In this document: piece after piece, positions 35,504-44,459 of the stretch | Layout: every line of letters begins with the position of its first letter | Numbering within the stretch: position 1 is the first letter of the stretch | NCBI GenBank assembly: GCA_934130435.1 | Contig: CAKOYB010000005.1 | Span: forward strand, 1-64,000 | Source: an uncultured Clostridia bacterium | Lineage (GTDB): Bacteria > Bacillota > Clostridia > TANB77 > CAG-508 | Reading direction: 5' to 3' | Length of the DNA stretch: 64,000 bases | The notes under the pieces: generated by a model | The model's database searches: none | The model's input: only the letters and a program-made list of their open reading frames with translations | Told to the model about the DNA's origin: nothing | Translations under genes and position numbers: made by a program

Positions 35504-38500
35504 TTATTCTTTTAGTTTTTCAATAATTTCGTCTTTTTTTAAATTTGGAACATAATTATAATTATTTCCACACATGTTCGGATTAAACTGACATATTGAT
35601 TTATATTTGCAATATTCACAAGGACTTTGTTTTGTCTTAGAAATATACACAGGTTTTTGTTTTATATTTCCATCTAATATTTCTTTTGTAATTTGTTTTA
35701 AAATATTTTTTACTTGTTTTTGTAGAATTTTAAATTCGCTTTTATCTAAACTATTAGATTTCGATTTGCTAATATTTCCTTCTTTTTCAATATATACAGG
35801 AAGTAACTCTGATTTTCCACTCTTTAAAGTATTATCCATCATTTTCACTACTTTAACATCACCTAGCACTATTCCATTCATCTTAAAGTTGCTCTTGATT
35901 TCTTGTTCTAATTCTTCTGAAGTCATATTTTTATTTTTGGATTTTATTACTGGCTCAATTAAATTAAAATATAGTATTCCTGCTGGTTCAACTTTTTCAT
36001 TTTCTGTTATAGCATCTAAATAAGTTAACAACTGTATTTGAATTCCAGCCATAACTTGATTTAAATCTATATTTTTAATTGAAGATTTATAGTCTATTAT
36101 TCTAATAAACTTTTCTTCCTCATTTTCGGCTATGTCAACTCTATCTATTTTTCCTATAATTTCTATTTTTCTTTTATTATCTAATTTAATTTCAATGGGT
36201 TCATATTGTTTGCCAGTTCCAAATTCCACTTCATTGCCAAAAATTTTAAAATCACTATTCTTTATTGTAGTAATTATATATTTTATTGATGTAAACAAAA
36301 CTTTTTTCAACCTATTTGTCAAAACCACATATTTAGGGCTACTAGTAAATATATAATTTTTATTATTTGATAGTTTTTCATTAACTATAAAATTTAAAAT
36401 TTCTTTTATTTTTGTTTCTTCAATTAGTTTTATATCTAAATTATTGTCGTTTATGTATTCAAAGAATTCATCTATTACTTCGTGCATAAAGTTTCCTGTA
36501 TCTAATGTTTCAATTTTATAATCTGTTCTATCTGATAACTTTAATATGTATTTTACAAAGAAAGAAAATGGACATCTTCTATATGTTTCAAGTTTTGATA
36601 TACTTGTTTTTATTTCATTTCCATATATTTTTTCGATATTTTCTATTTGAATGTCTTGTGCAATATTATTATAATACATTCCTTCTATAGAATTTGCTAA
36701 TTTTTCTTTATATTCTTCATCATTCAAAAAAATATTAAATAATTCAAGCCATACTTTGTCTATATCTTTTCCATCAACAATCTCCCTTAGTTTTAACAAC
36801 ATTTCATTAAAAACTGCTTTTTTATTAGATATGTATATTTTTTCCTCAACTATATCACTATCTTCTTTTAAATTAGGAAATAATCTATTTATTTTATTTA
36901 GCAAATTAGATTTTCTTAATCCTTTACCATTTATGTCTGATGATGAATAAGTTAGAAACAACTTTTCTTCAGCTGTTGTAAATGCTTTATATATGTTAAA
37001 ATTTTCATCATATATTTGTTCTTGCACTGTTTTTGCAAGTTCAAGACCTTTTGTTTTTAGTAGTTCTCTTTCTGAATCATCAATAAATCCTTCATTTTTA
37101 TTAATGCTAGGAAATTTTCCATCATTTAGTCCTATAATAAATACTACTTTCTTTTTTGAACTTCTAGATCTATCAATATTTCCAACAATAACTTCATCTA
37201 ATGTTGCAGGAATTTTTCCTAATGATGTACTATTTAATCCAACTTTCAATAAATCTGAATACTTTTCAAAACTAGCTTTTTCATTTTTTAGTGTGCTTGC
37301 CAATTCATCCAAAACATCTATTAATACATTCCAGCTTGTTCTATATGTATTGGAAAGCTCAACCTGTCCATTATTTTCTAACGTATTTGCTTTTTCTTCT
37401 AATATTTGATCTATATTATTTTCTATTAGAAAATTGTATATTTCTTTTGTTATTTTCTCAATTGTTTTATCTGTATCAATACTATTCTTTAGTTTTATTA
37501 ATGGAAACACTATTTGTTTTCTTATTCTATTTAATTCATTGTATTCCGCTTCTTTCAAGTTTCCCATATCAAAGTCATTTGAATATTTTTTGTATCCTCT
37601 TATATTCCACAAATTACAGTAACTTTGAAATTTAAATATTTCTTCTTTTGATAGCTTAATAAAGCCTGTTTTTGCATAATTAATTACAGATTCTTGAGAC
37701 CATCCCTTAGCAAATATATCTAATATTGATACAACATATTTTATTAATGGATTTTGATTTAAATTCTTGCTTTCATCAATAAAAACAGGTATATCATATT
37801 GTTCAAAAATTACACTTATTAAATTTGAATAATTATCTAAATCATTAGTAATAACTGAAATATCCTTGTAACGATAATTGCTGTTTTTTACTAAAGTAAT
37901 TATATTTTTAGCCACATATTCAATTTCTGAATAAGGATTAATCGCTAAAAATACTTTTATATTTTCATTTTCTTGATTATAGTTTTTAAATGATTTGCTA
38001 TACATGTTTTGTTCCAAAAACTTTAGTTCATCATTTTTAAATCTAAAAGTATTTTTTAATTCTATATTCTTCTGTATTGTAATATTATTTTTCTTAGCTA
38101 TATCTAAAATTTTATTTACAGCAATCTTATTGGGATAAAAAACATCTATATCTGGATTTGAATTATCTAGTAAATCATCTGTGCAAATTGAAATGTTTAC
38201 TTTTTTGGCAATTTGCATTAATTTTTCTATTATAAGTAATTCTTGTTTTGTAAATCCAGAAAATTCATCTATGTATATAATTGAATTATTAAAAATACTA
38301 GTTTTATCTATGTTATTGTATAAAATTGTTAGCAAGTCATTTTCGTCAATATAATTTTCTGAAATCAATTTATTAAATTCTTTATACAATATTAAAATAT
38401 CATTTAGTTTAGATTGTAAGTACTTGTCCTCTAGGTTTTTCTGAGTTTTTTCTAAACTTTCTTCTGTTATACTATGTTTTTTTAGCTCTGATATAGCTCT

Positions 38501-38854
38501 TGAAATTGTATCCATGTTCTTTGGCGTTTTTCCTAAGAAAGTTAGTTTTTCTTTTTGCTTATCCAAAGCTTCATATAACAATATTGATCTTCCACTTTCA
38601 GTTAAGCTCTTTTTATAGTTTCCTTGAATTTCACTAATAATTCTAAATGCCATCCTATTAAATGTTAAAACTTCGGCATTAATAACTGCTTTTGTTTTTA
38701 CTTCTGACATTAAATGTTGTTCTGCTGAAAATGAAAATTGTTCTGGAGTAATAATAAAAATTTTTTCTTCTTTTTCTAATATCTGAGCTATCTCTTTAAA
38801 ACAAAAACTAGTTTTTCCTGTTCCAGCTCTTCCATATATAAGTCTTAGTTCCAT
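35504..38854 (-). CDS. addB: ATP-dependent helicase/nuclease subunit B (AddB)
   Basis: About 1116 residues. Walker A GRAGTGKT is at the N-terminus, followed by inactivated helicase-like domains and a C-terminal RecB-type nuclease domain (RIIDYKSS) with the iron-sulphur cysteines CEYCKYKSIC...C. It is the Chi-recognising half of AddAB for double-strand break repair. addA, usually adjacent, is not downstream within the window. The start is the ATG of MELRLIYG after GAGG. Confidence 0.92.
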   Translation of the reverse strand: MELRLIYGRAGTGKTSFCFKEIAQILEKEEKIFIITPEQFSFSAEQHLMSEVKTKAVINAEVLTFNRMAFRIISEIQGNYKKSLTESGRSILLYEALDKQKEKLTFLGKTPKNMDTISRAISELKKHSITEESLEKTQKNLEDKYLQSKLNDILILYKEFNKLISENYIDENDLLTILYNNIDKTSIFNNSIIYIDEFSGFTKQELLIIEKLMQIAKKVNISICTDDLLDNSNPDIDVFYPNKIAVNKILDIAKKNNITIQKNIELKNTFRFKNDELKFLEQNMYSKSFKNYNQENENIKVFLAINPYSEIEYVAKNIITLVKNSNYRYKDISVITNDLDNYSNLISVIFEQYDIPVFIDESKNLNQNPLIKYVVSILDIFAKGWSQESVINYAKTGFIKLSKEEIFKFQSYCNLWNIRGYKKYSNDFDMGNLKEAEYNELNRIRKQIVFPLIKLKNSIDTDKTIEKITKEIYNFLIENNIDQILEEKANTLENNGQVELSNTYRTSWNVLIDVLDELASTLKNEKASFEKYSDLLKVGLNSTSLGKIPATLDEVIVGNIDRSRSSKKKVVFIIGLNDGKFPSINKNEGFIDDSERELLKTKGLELAKTVQEQIYDENFNIYKAFTTAEEKLFLTYSSSDINGKGLRKSNLLNKINRLFPNLKEDSDIVEEKIYISNKKAVFNEMLLKLREIVDGKDIDKVWLELFNIFLNDEEYKEKLANSIEGMYYNNIAQDIQIENIEKIYGNEIKTSISKLETYRRCPFSFFVKYILKLSDRTDYKIETLDTGNFMHEVIDEFFEYINDNNLDIKLIEETKIKEILNFIVNEKLSNNKNYIFTSSPKYVVLTNRLKKVLFTSIKYIITTIKNSDFKIFGNEVEFGTGKQYEPIEIKLDNKRKIEIIGKIDRVDIAENEEEKFIRIIDYKSSIKNIDLNQVMAGIQIQLLTYLDAITENEKVEPAGILYFNLIEPVIKSKNKNMTSEELEQEIKSNFKMNGIVLGDVKVVKMMDNTLKSGKSELLPVYIEKEGNISKSKSNSLDKSEFKILQKQVKNILKQITKEILDGNIKQKPVYISKTKQSPCEYCKYKSICQFNPNMCGNNYNYVPNLKKDEIIEKLKE

Positions 38855-38862
38855 TGGCACCT

Positions 38863-39492
38863 CTATACTATATTTTTAATAAAAGATTTTCTATGCAATT
38901 CACATGGTCCATTTTCTCTTATTGCTGCCATATGTGCTGCAGTTCCATACCCCTTATGTCCTGCAAACCCATATTGTGGATATACTTCATCCCACTTTCT
39001 CATAATTCTATCTCTAGTAACTTTTGCAATTATTGATGCTGCAGCTATAGAATAGCACTTTGCATCTCCTTTTATAATTGACTGATACTTTATTCCTAAG
39101 GTATTAATATCTTTTAATGCATCAACTAATATTAAATCTGGTTTTTGAGATAGCTTTAAAAGTGATGTTGTTAAGCCTTCTTTGGTTGCATTCAAAATAT
39201 TTATTTCATCAATTCTTTTTTCATCTATAATTCCTACTCCCCAAGATATTGCATTATTAATTATTTCTTCATACAGCCTTTCTCTCTTTTTTTCTGAGAC
39301 TTTTTTAGAATCATTTACACCTTCTATCATTGAATCTTTTGGCATAATAACACTTGCTACAACAACTGGTCCTGCAAGTGGTCCCCTTCCTGCCTCATCT
39401 ATTCCGCATATATATTTAACATCTTCGTTATATAAACTATTTTCAATACTTTTTAAATTATTTAATCTTTCTATTTCTTTTTCTTTCATCAT
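38863..39492 (-). CDS. rnhB: Ribonuclease HII
   Basis: About 209 residues. It cuts the RNA strand at ribonucleotides in DNA. The catalytic acidic residues are in GIDEAGRGPLAG and DALKDI, and the KVTRDRIM and GYGTAAH blocks are present. The start is the ATG after GGAG with six-nt spacing; an in-frame TTG at 39504 lies on that site. Next to addB. Confidence 0.95.
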   Translation of the reverse strand: MMKEKEIERLNNLKSIENSLYNEDVKYICGIDEAGRGPLAGPVVVASVIMPKDSMIEGVNDSKKVSEKKRERLYEEIINNAISWGVGIIDEKRIDEINILNATKEGLTTSLLKLSQKPDLILVDALKDINTLGIKYQSIIKGDAKCYSIAAASIIAKVTRDRIMRKWDEVYPQYGFAGHKGYGTAAHMAAIRENGPCELHRKSFIKNIV

Positions 39493-39552
39493 TTTCTTCT
39501 CCAATTGTTAGTATTTTATCACATATATTTTTAAAATACTATACTTTTATTG

Positions 39553-39615
39553 CTTTATATAAAATTTAAAAATACCAATTATAACTTTATCTAGCCTAAC
39601 CTTTGTATATTTTTC
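39553..39615. repeat. Degenerate remnant of the cassette upstream sequence
   Basis: CTTTATATAAAATTTAAA...TTTATCTAGCCTAACCTTTG closely follows the sequence between promoter and long hairpin in cassettes 2, 4 and 5, but no promoter, leader or pilin gene is here. It looks like a relic or a solitary copy of that block. Confidence 0.6.
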
Positions 39616-39727
39616 AGAAAATTATACTATGCCAATTTTATCTGTAACCATTTTTTTATGTTCTGAATAATATATAGCATATACAAAAGAACATAGACTT
39701 AAGAGTTCACATAGGGAGGTCTGTTAT

Positions 39728-39832
39728 ATGGGAAATTGTTGTGGTTGTAATAGTGAAATCTTATGGTTCATTATTCTTTTCATACTACTTTTCTGTTGCG
39801 GATGTGGCAATAGATGCTGCTGTAATAATTAG
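39728..39832 (+). CDS. 34-residue Cys-rich single-span peptide
   Basis: Reads MGNCCGCNSE, a hydrophobic helix (LWFIILFILLF), then CCGCGNRCCCNN. GGGAGG lies 8 nt before the ATG. Ten of its 34 residues are cysteine, placed on both sides of the helix. A related ORF follows 55 nt later. Similar tiny peptides in clostridia are labelled high-cysteine or YjcZ-like sporulation proteins; that assignment is a guess from composition. Confidence 0.65.
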   Translation: MGNCCGCNSEILWFIILFILLFCCGCGNRCCCNN

Positions 39833-39887
39833 TTACCCTAATTCAGAAAAAATGTACATTTAATTGTTGAAAGGAGGGAATTTAGCT

Positions 39888-40010
39888 ATGCCAGAAAACA
39901 GAGGATGCGGATGTGGCGGTTTCGGTTTTGGTGGAGATTGCTGCTGGATAATCATATTAATAATAATTCTTTGCTGTTGCTGTGGTAACAACAATGGATG
40001 TGGTTGCTAA
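39888..40010 (+). CDS. 40-residue Gly/Cys-rich single-span peptide
   Basis: Reads MPENRGCGCGGFGFGGDCC, then WIIILIIIL, then CCCCGNNNGCGC. AAAGGAGGG is about 8 nt upstream. Same plan as the preceding peptide (Cys cluster, short helix, Cys cluster), so the two form a small operon ended by a strong terminator. Likely membrane-inserted, metal-binding or cross-linked; function not known. Confidence 0.7.
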   Translation: MPENRGCGCGGFGFGGDCCWIIILIIILCCCCGNNNGCGC

Positions 40011-40023
40011 TAAGTTTTAAATA

Positions 40024-40060
40024 AAAACTGCAGTAAACTAATTGTTTACTGCAGTTTTTT
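40024..40060 (+). terminator. Rho-independent terminator after the Cys-rich peptides
   Basis: AAAACTGCAGTAAAC / GTTTACTGCAGTTTT arms followed by TT; a very stable hairpin. Confidence 0.85.
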
Positions 40061-40135
40061 ATATAGTAGAAAATCTCTTATCCATTCGGAAACTCAAATT
40101 GGCGAAAACAAGGGGCGACTAAAGTCGCTTTGTTC
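40060..40135. repeat. Dispersed three-hairpin element, copy C (inverted, shortened)
   Basis: Matches the reverse complement of copies A and B (GGCGACTAAAGTCGC, CGGAAACTCAAAT, ATATAGTAG) but with an internal deletion. It lies at the 3' ends of both the Cys-rich operon and the glycosyltransferase gene. Confidence 0.7.
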
Positions 40136-40147
40136 TAATCTGATATT

Positions 40148-41602
40148 TCATTTTTTCTCTACTAAAGTTATATTATAAATATAGTTATGATATGCGGTAT
40201 TAAAACTTTCTGTGCTAACACGTTCATATTCGCTATTGTCAAATAATTCGCTAAAGAATCCATTGTCTTGAGAATCAATTATCCATACTCTTCCTGTACA
40301 ATATTTTAAAAATTCGGTTGTAGTCCATGTTTCCATCTGTGGAGCCCATACCTTGTATGCTTCTTTTACCCCCCAATCTTCTTTATTATAAAAATATTGC
40401 TTATTATTTAAGAAATTTGCTGCAAAAATCGAACCATTTCCTATGTTGCTGTATACCAGTACATCATCCTTTTCTATTTTTTCTTTTAAATATTTTATTT
40501 GCTCTCCATTTTCTTTCGCATAGTTTTGCCTGATTTGAATTATATTATTAAAAACTGCTAATATAACTGTAATAGTTAAAATTATATTTAATATCAGTTT
40601 ATTATTAGATTTTGCAAGTATATTGCTAACTGCAAAAATATATAAACCTGTTATAACAAATAAATATCTATAATACAAAATTGAGCTCTTTAATATTAAA
40701 GTAATTATAAGTGCGGCTATTATTACCGTAAAATATATAACTATTGATATTATAGCAATTTTAAACTCTTCTTTGTTTTTGTTTCTTTTTAAAATAATTG
40801 CTAAATAAATAAACAATAACAAATTTACTCCAAAACCTATAGCTAAAATTGGGACAGAATTTAAAGTTCCATTCATTTGGCAACCAATTAACTCAAATAA
40901 GGTTTGTGGGAATTCAAATCCAATCCAAAATCCTTTTGAAACATGTTCCATCTGTTCAAGTAATGATAGTACCCATGGTATATATGCAATTATTTGCATT
41001 ATTCCAAAACCAATTATTAATTTTATTTCTTTTGTTTTTTTATTTTTTATAAAATAAATAAGTAAAAATAAATTTATAATTCCTGCTGCCATTAGTCCAT
41101 AGTAATGTATATATAAACTTGCTAAACTAGATATTACAAATATAGCCCAATTTTTGATTGTGCTCTCACCTTTATAAATTCTATAAGAATATATTGCTAA
41201 AATTGTAACTATTAGCAATGCCCATGAATACATTCTAATTTCATTTGCATACACTGCCATCATTGGTAAGAAATATGTAAAAAACGAAAATAATATTCCA
41301 GTTTTCTCTCCAAAATCTTTTCTAATATGTGTATATCCAAGTATTCCTAATAAAATTATAGCCATCGCCGAAAATATTCTATATGCCATTACTGACCCAT
41401 TTGTTAATATACAAACAATTCTTAGCATCCAATAATATAATACTGGATGTACATCATGACCACCAACTTTCCATATATCAATAAGGTTTTGATTTGCAAT
41501 GCCTACTGAATATGCTTCATCAAACCATATATTTGAATGAAAAATGCTTAATAATATAAAAATACTTCCTAAAAAAATTAACAATATGTGCTTTTTCTTC
41601 AT
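40148..41602 (-). CDS. Membrane glycosyltransferase of the ArnT/PMT (GT39-like) type
   Basis: A 484-residue polytopic protein with about 10-12 helices. The first loop has the conserved acidic motif WFDEAYS (about 27-33), then HDVHPVLYYW, as in GT-C enzymes that move sugars from polyprenyl phosphate. A short extracellular C-terminal domain follows. It probably glycosylates a surface polymer, lipid or protein. It overlaps by four bases with the acyltransferase gene, so both likely act on the same envelope product. Confidence 0.85.
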   Translation of the reverse strand: MKKKHILLIFLGSIFILLSIFHSNIWFDEAYSVGIANQNLIDIWKVGGHDVHPVLYYWMLRIVCILTNGSVMAYRIFSAMAIILLGILGYTHIRKDFGEKTGILFSFFTYFLPMMAVYANEIRMYSWALLIVTILAIYSYRIYKGESTIKNWAIFVISSLASLYIHYYGLMAAGIINLFLLIYFIKNKKTKEIKLIIGFGIMQIIAYIPWVLSLLEQMEHVSKGFWIGFEFPQTLFELIGCQMNGTLNSVPILAIGFGVNLLLFIYLAIILKRNKNKEEFKIAIISIVIYFTVIIAALIITLILKSSILYYRYLFVITGLYIFAVSNILAKSNNKLILNIILTITVILAVFNNIIQIRQNYAKENGEQIKYLKEKIEKDDVLVYSNIGNGSIFAANFLNNKQYFYNKEDWGVKEAYKVWAPQMETWTTTEFLKYCTGRVWIIDSQDNGFFSELFDNSEYERVSTESFNTAYHNYIYNITLVEKK

Positions 41603-42648
41603 TCTTTTTCTCCTTCTTTCACAATGTTTTTGTTAAATACAAGTGTTACTATCTTTTTATATAGTTTATTTTCTATTAAATAATTTATAATCATTGATAT
41701 AATTAAATCTATTACTAGTAAAACAATAAAAGTAATTATCTCTAGTATATATAGGTTTTCTACAGAAAAGATTCTTTGTATGTTCATTACCAGTTGTTCT
41801 CCAATTAATGTGTTAATTAACCCATGTACTACAAAGATAGAATAGCTCGATTTTTTTATTGTTTTAAGCCTATTACAGTTAAATATTTTTTCTAGTATAG
41901 GTAAGCAATATATAGAAATTATACTAATGGCACAAGCGATTGCACATCTTAAATACAATTTATTGCTTTCAGTTCCAATAGGTAAATACCATATTAAAGG
42001 AATTAATATTAAAATGTAAACATATTTGAAAATATGTCTTTCTTTTAGGTATTCACATATAGCATAAGTTAATGCACCAATTAGAATAGCCATTACCCAG
42101 ATCTTTTCCATTTTATATAAAATTGGCAACATTAGTACAAAAATAATCGCTTGGATCTTTTTGTTTGGTATTATATCTAATATAATTCCTATTAATATAT
42201 TTCCAATAAAAAGCTCTCCAATACAGTATAGATGATCATTTATTGTTATGCTTCCAGGATATAATATACCTAACAAATAATCATGTAATGAATAATTATA
42301 TCCTGTGATTTTCCTTATTACAACAAATATTGTATTAACAAAAATTATTGGCAACATTAATCTAATATATCTTTTGAAGATAAATGAGCTAAAATCAACT
42401 TTTCTATCTCTAAACTTCATTGTGGTTAAAAATCCACTAATTATACACATCATCGCAACTGCATACTTTCCTTTAAACCCAGAAAGTAAATAATATGTCC
42501 ATAAACTTTTGTTGTAAAAAAAACTATCTAAGATATTTTTTTCCATAATTTTTCCAAACACTTGATAATTAAAATGTGCAAAAACTATAAATATCACTGC
42601 CATAAACCTTAGCGTATTTAAATACTCCAATTGTTTTTTCTTTTCCAT
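41599..42648 (-). CDS. Membrane acyltransferase (acyltransferase 3 family)
   Basis: A 349-residue protein with about ten helices. The early YLNTLRFMAVIFIVFAHF holds the conserved Arg and His of OafA/YrhL-type enzymes, which O-acylate cell-surface glycans. GGGAG ribosome site. Between the CmpB-like membrane protein and the GT39-like gene in one operon. Confidence 0.85.
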   Translation of the reverse strand: MEKKKQLEYLNTLRFMAVIFIVFAHFNYQVFGKIMEKNILDSFFYNKSLWTYYLLSGFKGKYAVAMMCIISGFLTTMKFRDRKVDFSSFIFKRYIRLMLPIIFVNTIFVVIRKITGYNYSLHDYLLGILYPGSITINDHLYCIGELFIGNILIGIILDIIPNKKIQAIIFVLMLPILYKMEKIWVMAILIGALTYAICEYLKERHIFKYVYILILIPLIWYLPIGTESNKLYLRCAIACAISIISIYCLPILEKIFNCNRLKTIKKSSYSIFVVHGLINTLIGEQLVMNIQRIFSVENLYILEIITFIVLLVIDLIISMIINYLIENKLYKKIVTLVFNKNIVKEGEKE

Positions 42649-42663
42649 TTTTTCTCCCAGCTA

Positions 42664-43443
42664 TTATCTTTCAAACTTGTAATAATAATATCTTACACCT
42701 GGTAATAAATCTCTTACTAAAATTGTGCTTTTATCTTTCAGAGTAATTGTTAAGTTTGGATATGTTATAACCATTTTCTCATCGCCCCAAAACTTGTTTA
42801 TTAATTCTTTATTTTTCTCATTTGAGTACTCTTTTTCATATATTCTCTGTGCATATTCTTTATTTTCTATATCTAAATTATTTTCTACTGACTGTCTTAC
42901 TAAATATAAAAATATTGCTCTCCCAGAAATTATACAATTTACTATAAAAAATAATGTCATAAAAGCAGTAAAACTCTTTAAAAATTTAATATTTACTTTG
43001 CTCTTTATAAAATCTATTAGTCTATCTATTTTGGGATTTATAACCTTTATTAAAATTAATCCTAGTCCGCCCCAGAATAATGAATACAACAAGCATATTC
43101 TACCATTAATATTTAGGAATCTATTTGAATAATCCCACCATCTTACATTTAATATCAATTCTCCAAAGTAACTAACTAAATATTCTACAATTCCTCCTAC
43201 TATTGCTCCACCAATAAACAATAACGCATCACTTTTTTTAAAGTATTTTAATGATACTATCATACAAGCTGCACCTACACCATATATTGCGCAAAACGGT
43301 CCATATAAAAAACTTTGTCTACTTTCGAATACTCCATATGATGCTAAAGCAAATAATGTTTCTATTAAAAATCCTATAAAACTATATATTATGCAATATG
43401 CCATAACTCTCCAAAAGCTAGTTTTTTCAATTTTGTTTTTCAT
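42664..43443 (-). CDS. CmpB-like putative ABC-transporter-type membrane protein
   Basis: A 259-residue protein. Six or so helices in the first 180 residues include YSFIGFLIETLFA, FLYGPFCAIYGVGA and EYLVSYFGE, matching the CmpB family of putative ABC-type membrane proteins. A polar C-terminal tail follows (about 200-259). No ATPase partner is nearby, and the ABC label is only historical. First gene of the envelope operon. Confidence 0.8.
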   Translation of the reverse strand: MKNKIEKTSFWRVMAYCIIYSFIGFLIETLFALASYGVFESRQSFLYGPFCAIYGVGAACMIVSLKYFKKSDALLFIGGAIVGGIVEYLVSYFGELILNVRWWDYSNRFLNINGRICLLYSLFWGGLGLILIKVINPKIDRLIDFIKSKVNIKFLKSFTAFMTLFFIVNCIISGRAIFLYLVRQSVENNLDIENKEYAQRIYEKEYSNEKNKELINKFWGDEKMVITYPNLTITLKDKSTILVRDLLPGVRYYYYKFER

Positions 43444-43568
43444 ACATTATCTCCTACTTCTATTTTTATATATAACTACTATCTTTTCTTAAATTAGCAG
43501 TAATAATTTTATCATAAATATTTATTATAAGCAATATTTGGGTTAAAATACTCCATCCTTTTGGGCCC

Positions 43569-43597
43569 TTGAATATTTTAAGTTACTAATATATAAT
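43569..43597 (+). promoter_or_regulatory. Strong promoter giving a leaderless RluA transcript
   Basis: TTGAAT at 43569, 17-nt spacer, then perfect TATAAT at 43592-43597. The ATG of the RluA gene begins only six bases later, where transcription should start. Confidence 0.7.
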
Positions 43598-43603
43598 ATA
43601 ATT

Positions 43604-44452
43604 ATGAAAGAATTAGTAGTAGATAAAAAAGATAATAATAAAAAAATAGTTTCTGTTCTTATGCATAATTTTAATGGTTTGCACACTTCAACTGTCTATA
43701 AAGCATTAAGAAACAAAGATATTAAAGTAAATGATAAGAGAATTCATGATAACGTTACAGTTTTTGAAGGAGATACCATCTGTATATATATAAAAGATGA
43801 TCTGCTTTTTTTATCATATTCAATTATTTATGAAGATATAAATATTTTGATTGTAAATAAACCTAAAGGTATTGAGATTATTTCAGAAACATCTCCCAAT
43901 TGTTTAAAAAGTGTTTTAGAAGATGATTTAAAATGTCAACTTTTTCCTTGCCATAGATTAGATTTAAATACAAGTGGTTTAGTAATATTCGCTAAAAATT
44001 TAGAAGCTCTTAATATCTTAAAAGAAAAGTTTAAAAATAATGAAATTTCTAAATTTTATTTGTGTGATGTAATTGGTCTTTTAGAAAAAAAAGAAGCTAC
44101 CCTAGAAGCATATTTATTTAAGGATAGTAAAAAGTCTATATCTTATATATCAAATCAAATTAAGCCTGGATATAAAAAAATAATCACATCATATAAAGTT
44201 ATTAAGGAAGATTTTAAAAAAAATATATCTACTTTAGAAGTTGAATTACATACTGGAAGAACTCATCAAATTCGTGCTCATTTATCCTATATTGGCCACC
44301 CAATTGTTGGAGATGGTAAATATGGAATAAACGATGTAAATAAAAAGTTTAATAAAAAAAGCCAAGAACTCTTGGCTTATAAATTAATATTTAATTTCAA
44401 ATCAGATAGTAGTATTTTAAACTATTTAAATAATAAAACCTTTACAGTTTAA
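43604..44452 (+). CDS. RluA/RluD family pseudouridine synthase
   Basis: A 282-residue protein: an N-terminal S4-like domain (about 12-60) and a catalytic domain with HRLDLNTSGL (catalytic Asp about 120), then HTGRTHQIRAH and GHPIVGDGKYG. It converts uridines in rRNA or tRNA; the exact target is uncertain. No ribosome site is visible. The promoter -10 box lies six bases before the ATG, so the mRNA is probably leaderless. Confidence 0.92.
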   Translation: MKELVVDKKDNNKKIVSVLMHNFNGLHTSTVYKALRNKDIKVNDKRIHDNVTVFEGDTICIYIKDDLLFLSYSIIYEDINILIVNKPKGIEIISETSPNCLKSVLEDDLKCQLFPCHRLDLNTSGLVIFAKNLEALNILKEKFKNNEISKFYLCDVIGLLEKKEATLEAYLFKDSKKSISYISNQIKPGYKKIITSYKVIKEDFKKNISTLEVELHTGRTHQIRAHLSYIGHPIVGDGKYGINDVNKKFNKKSQELLAYKLIFNFKSDSSILNYLNNKTFTV

Positions 44453-44459
44453 CTTTTCC

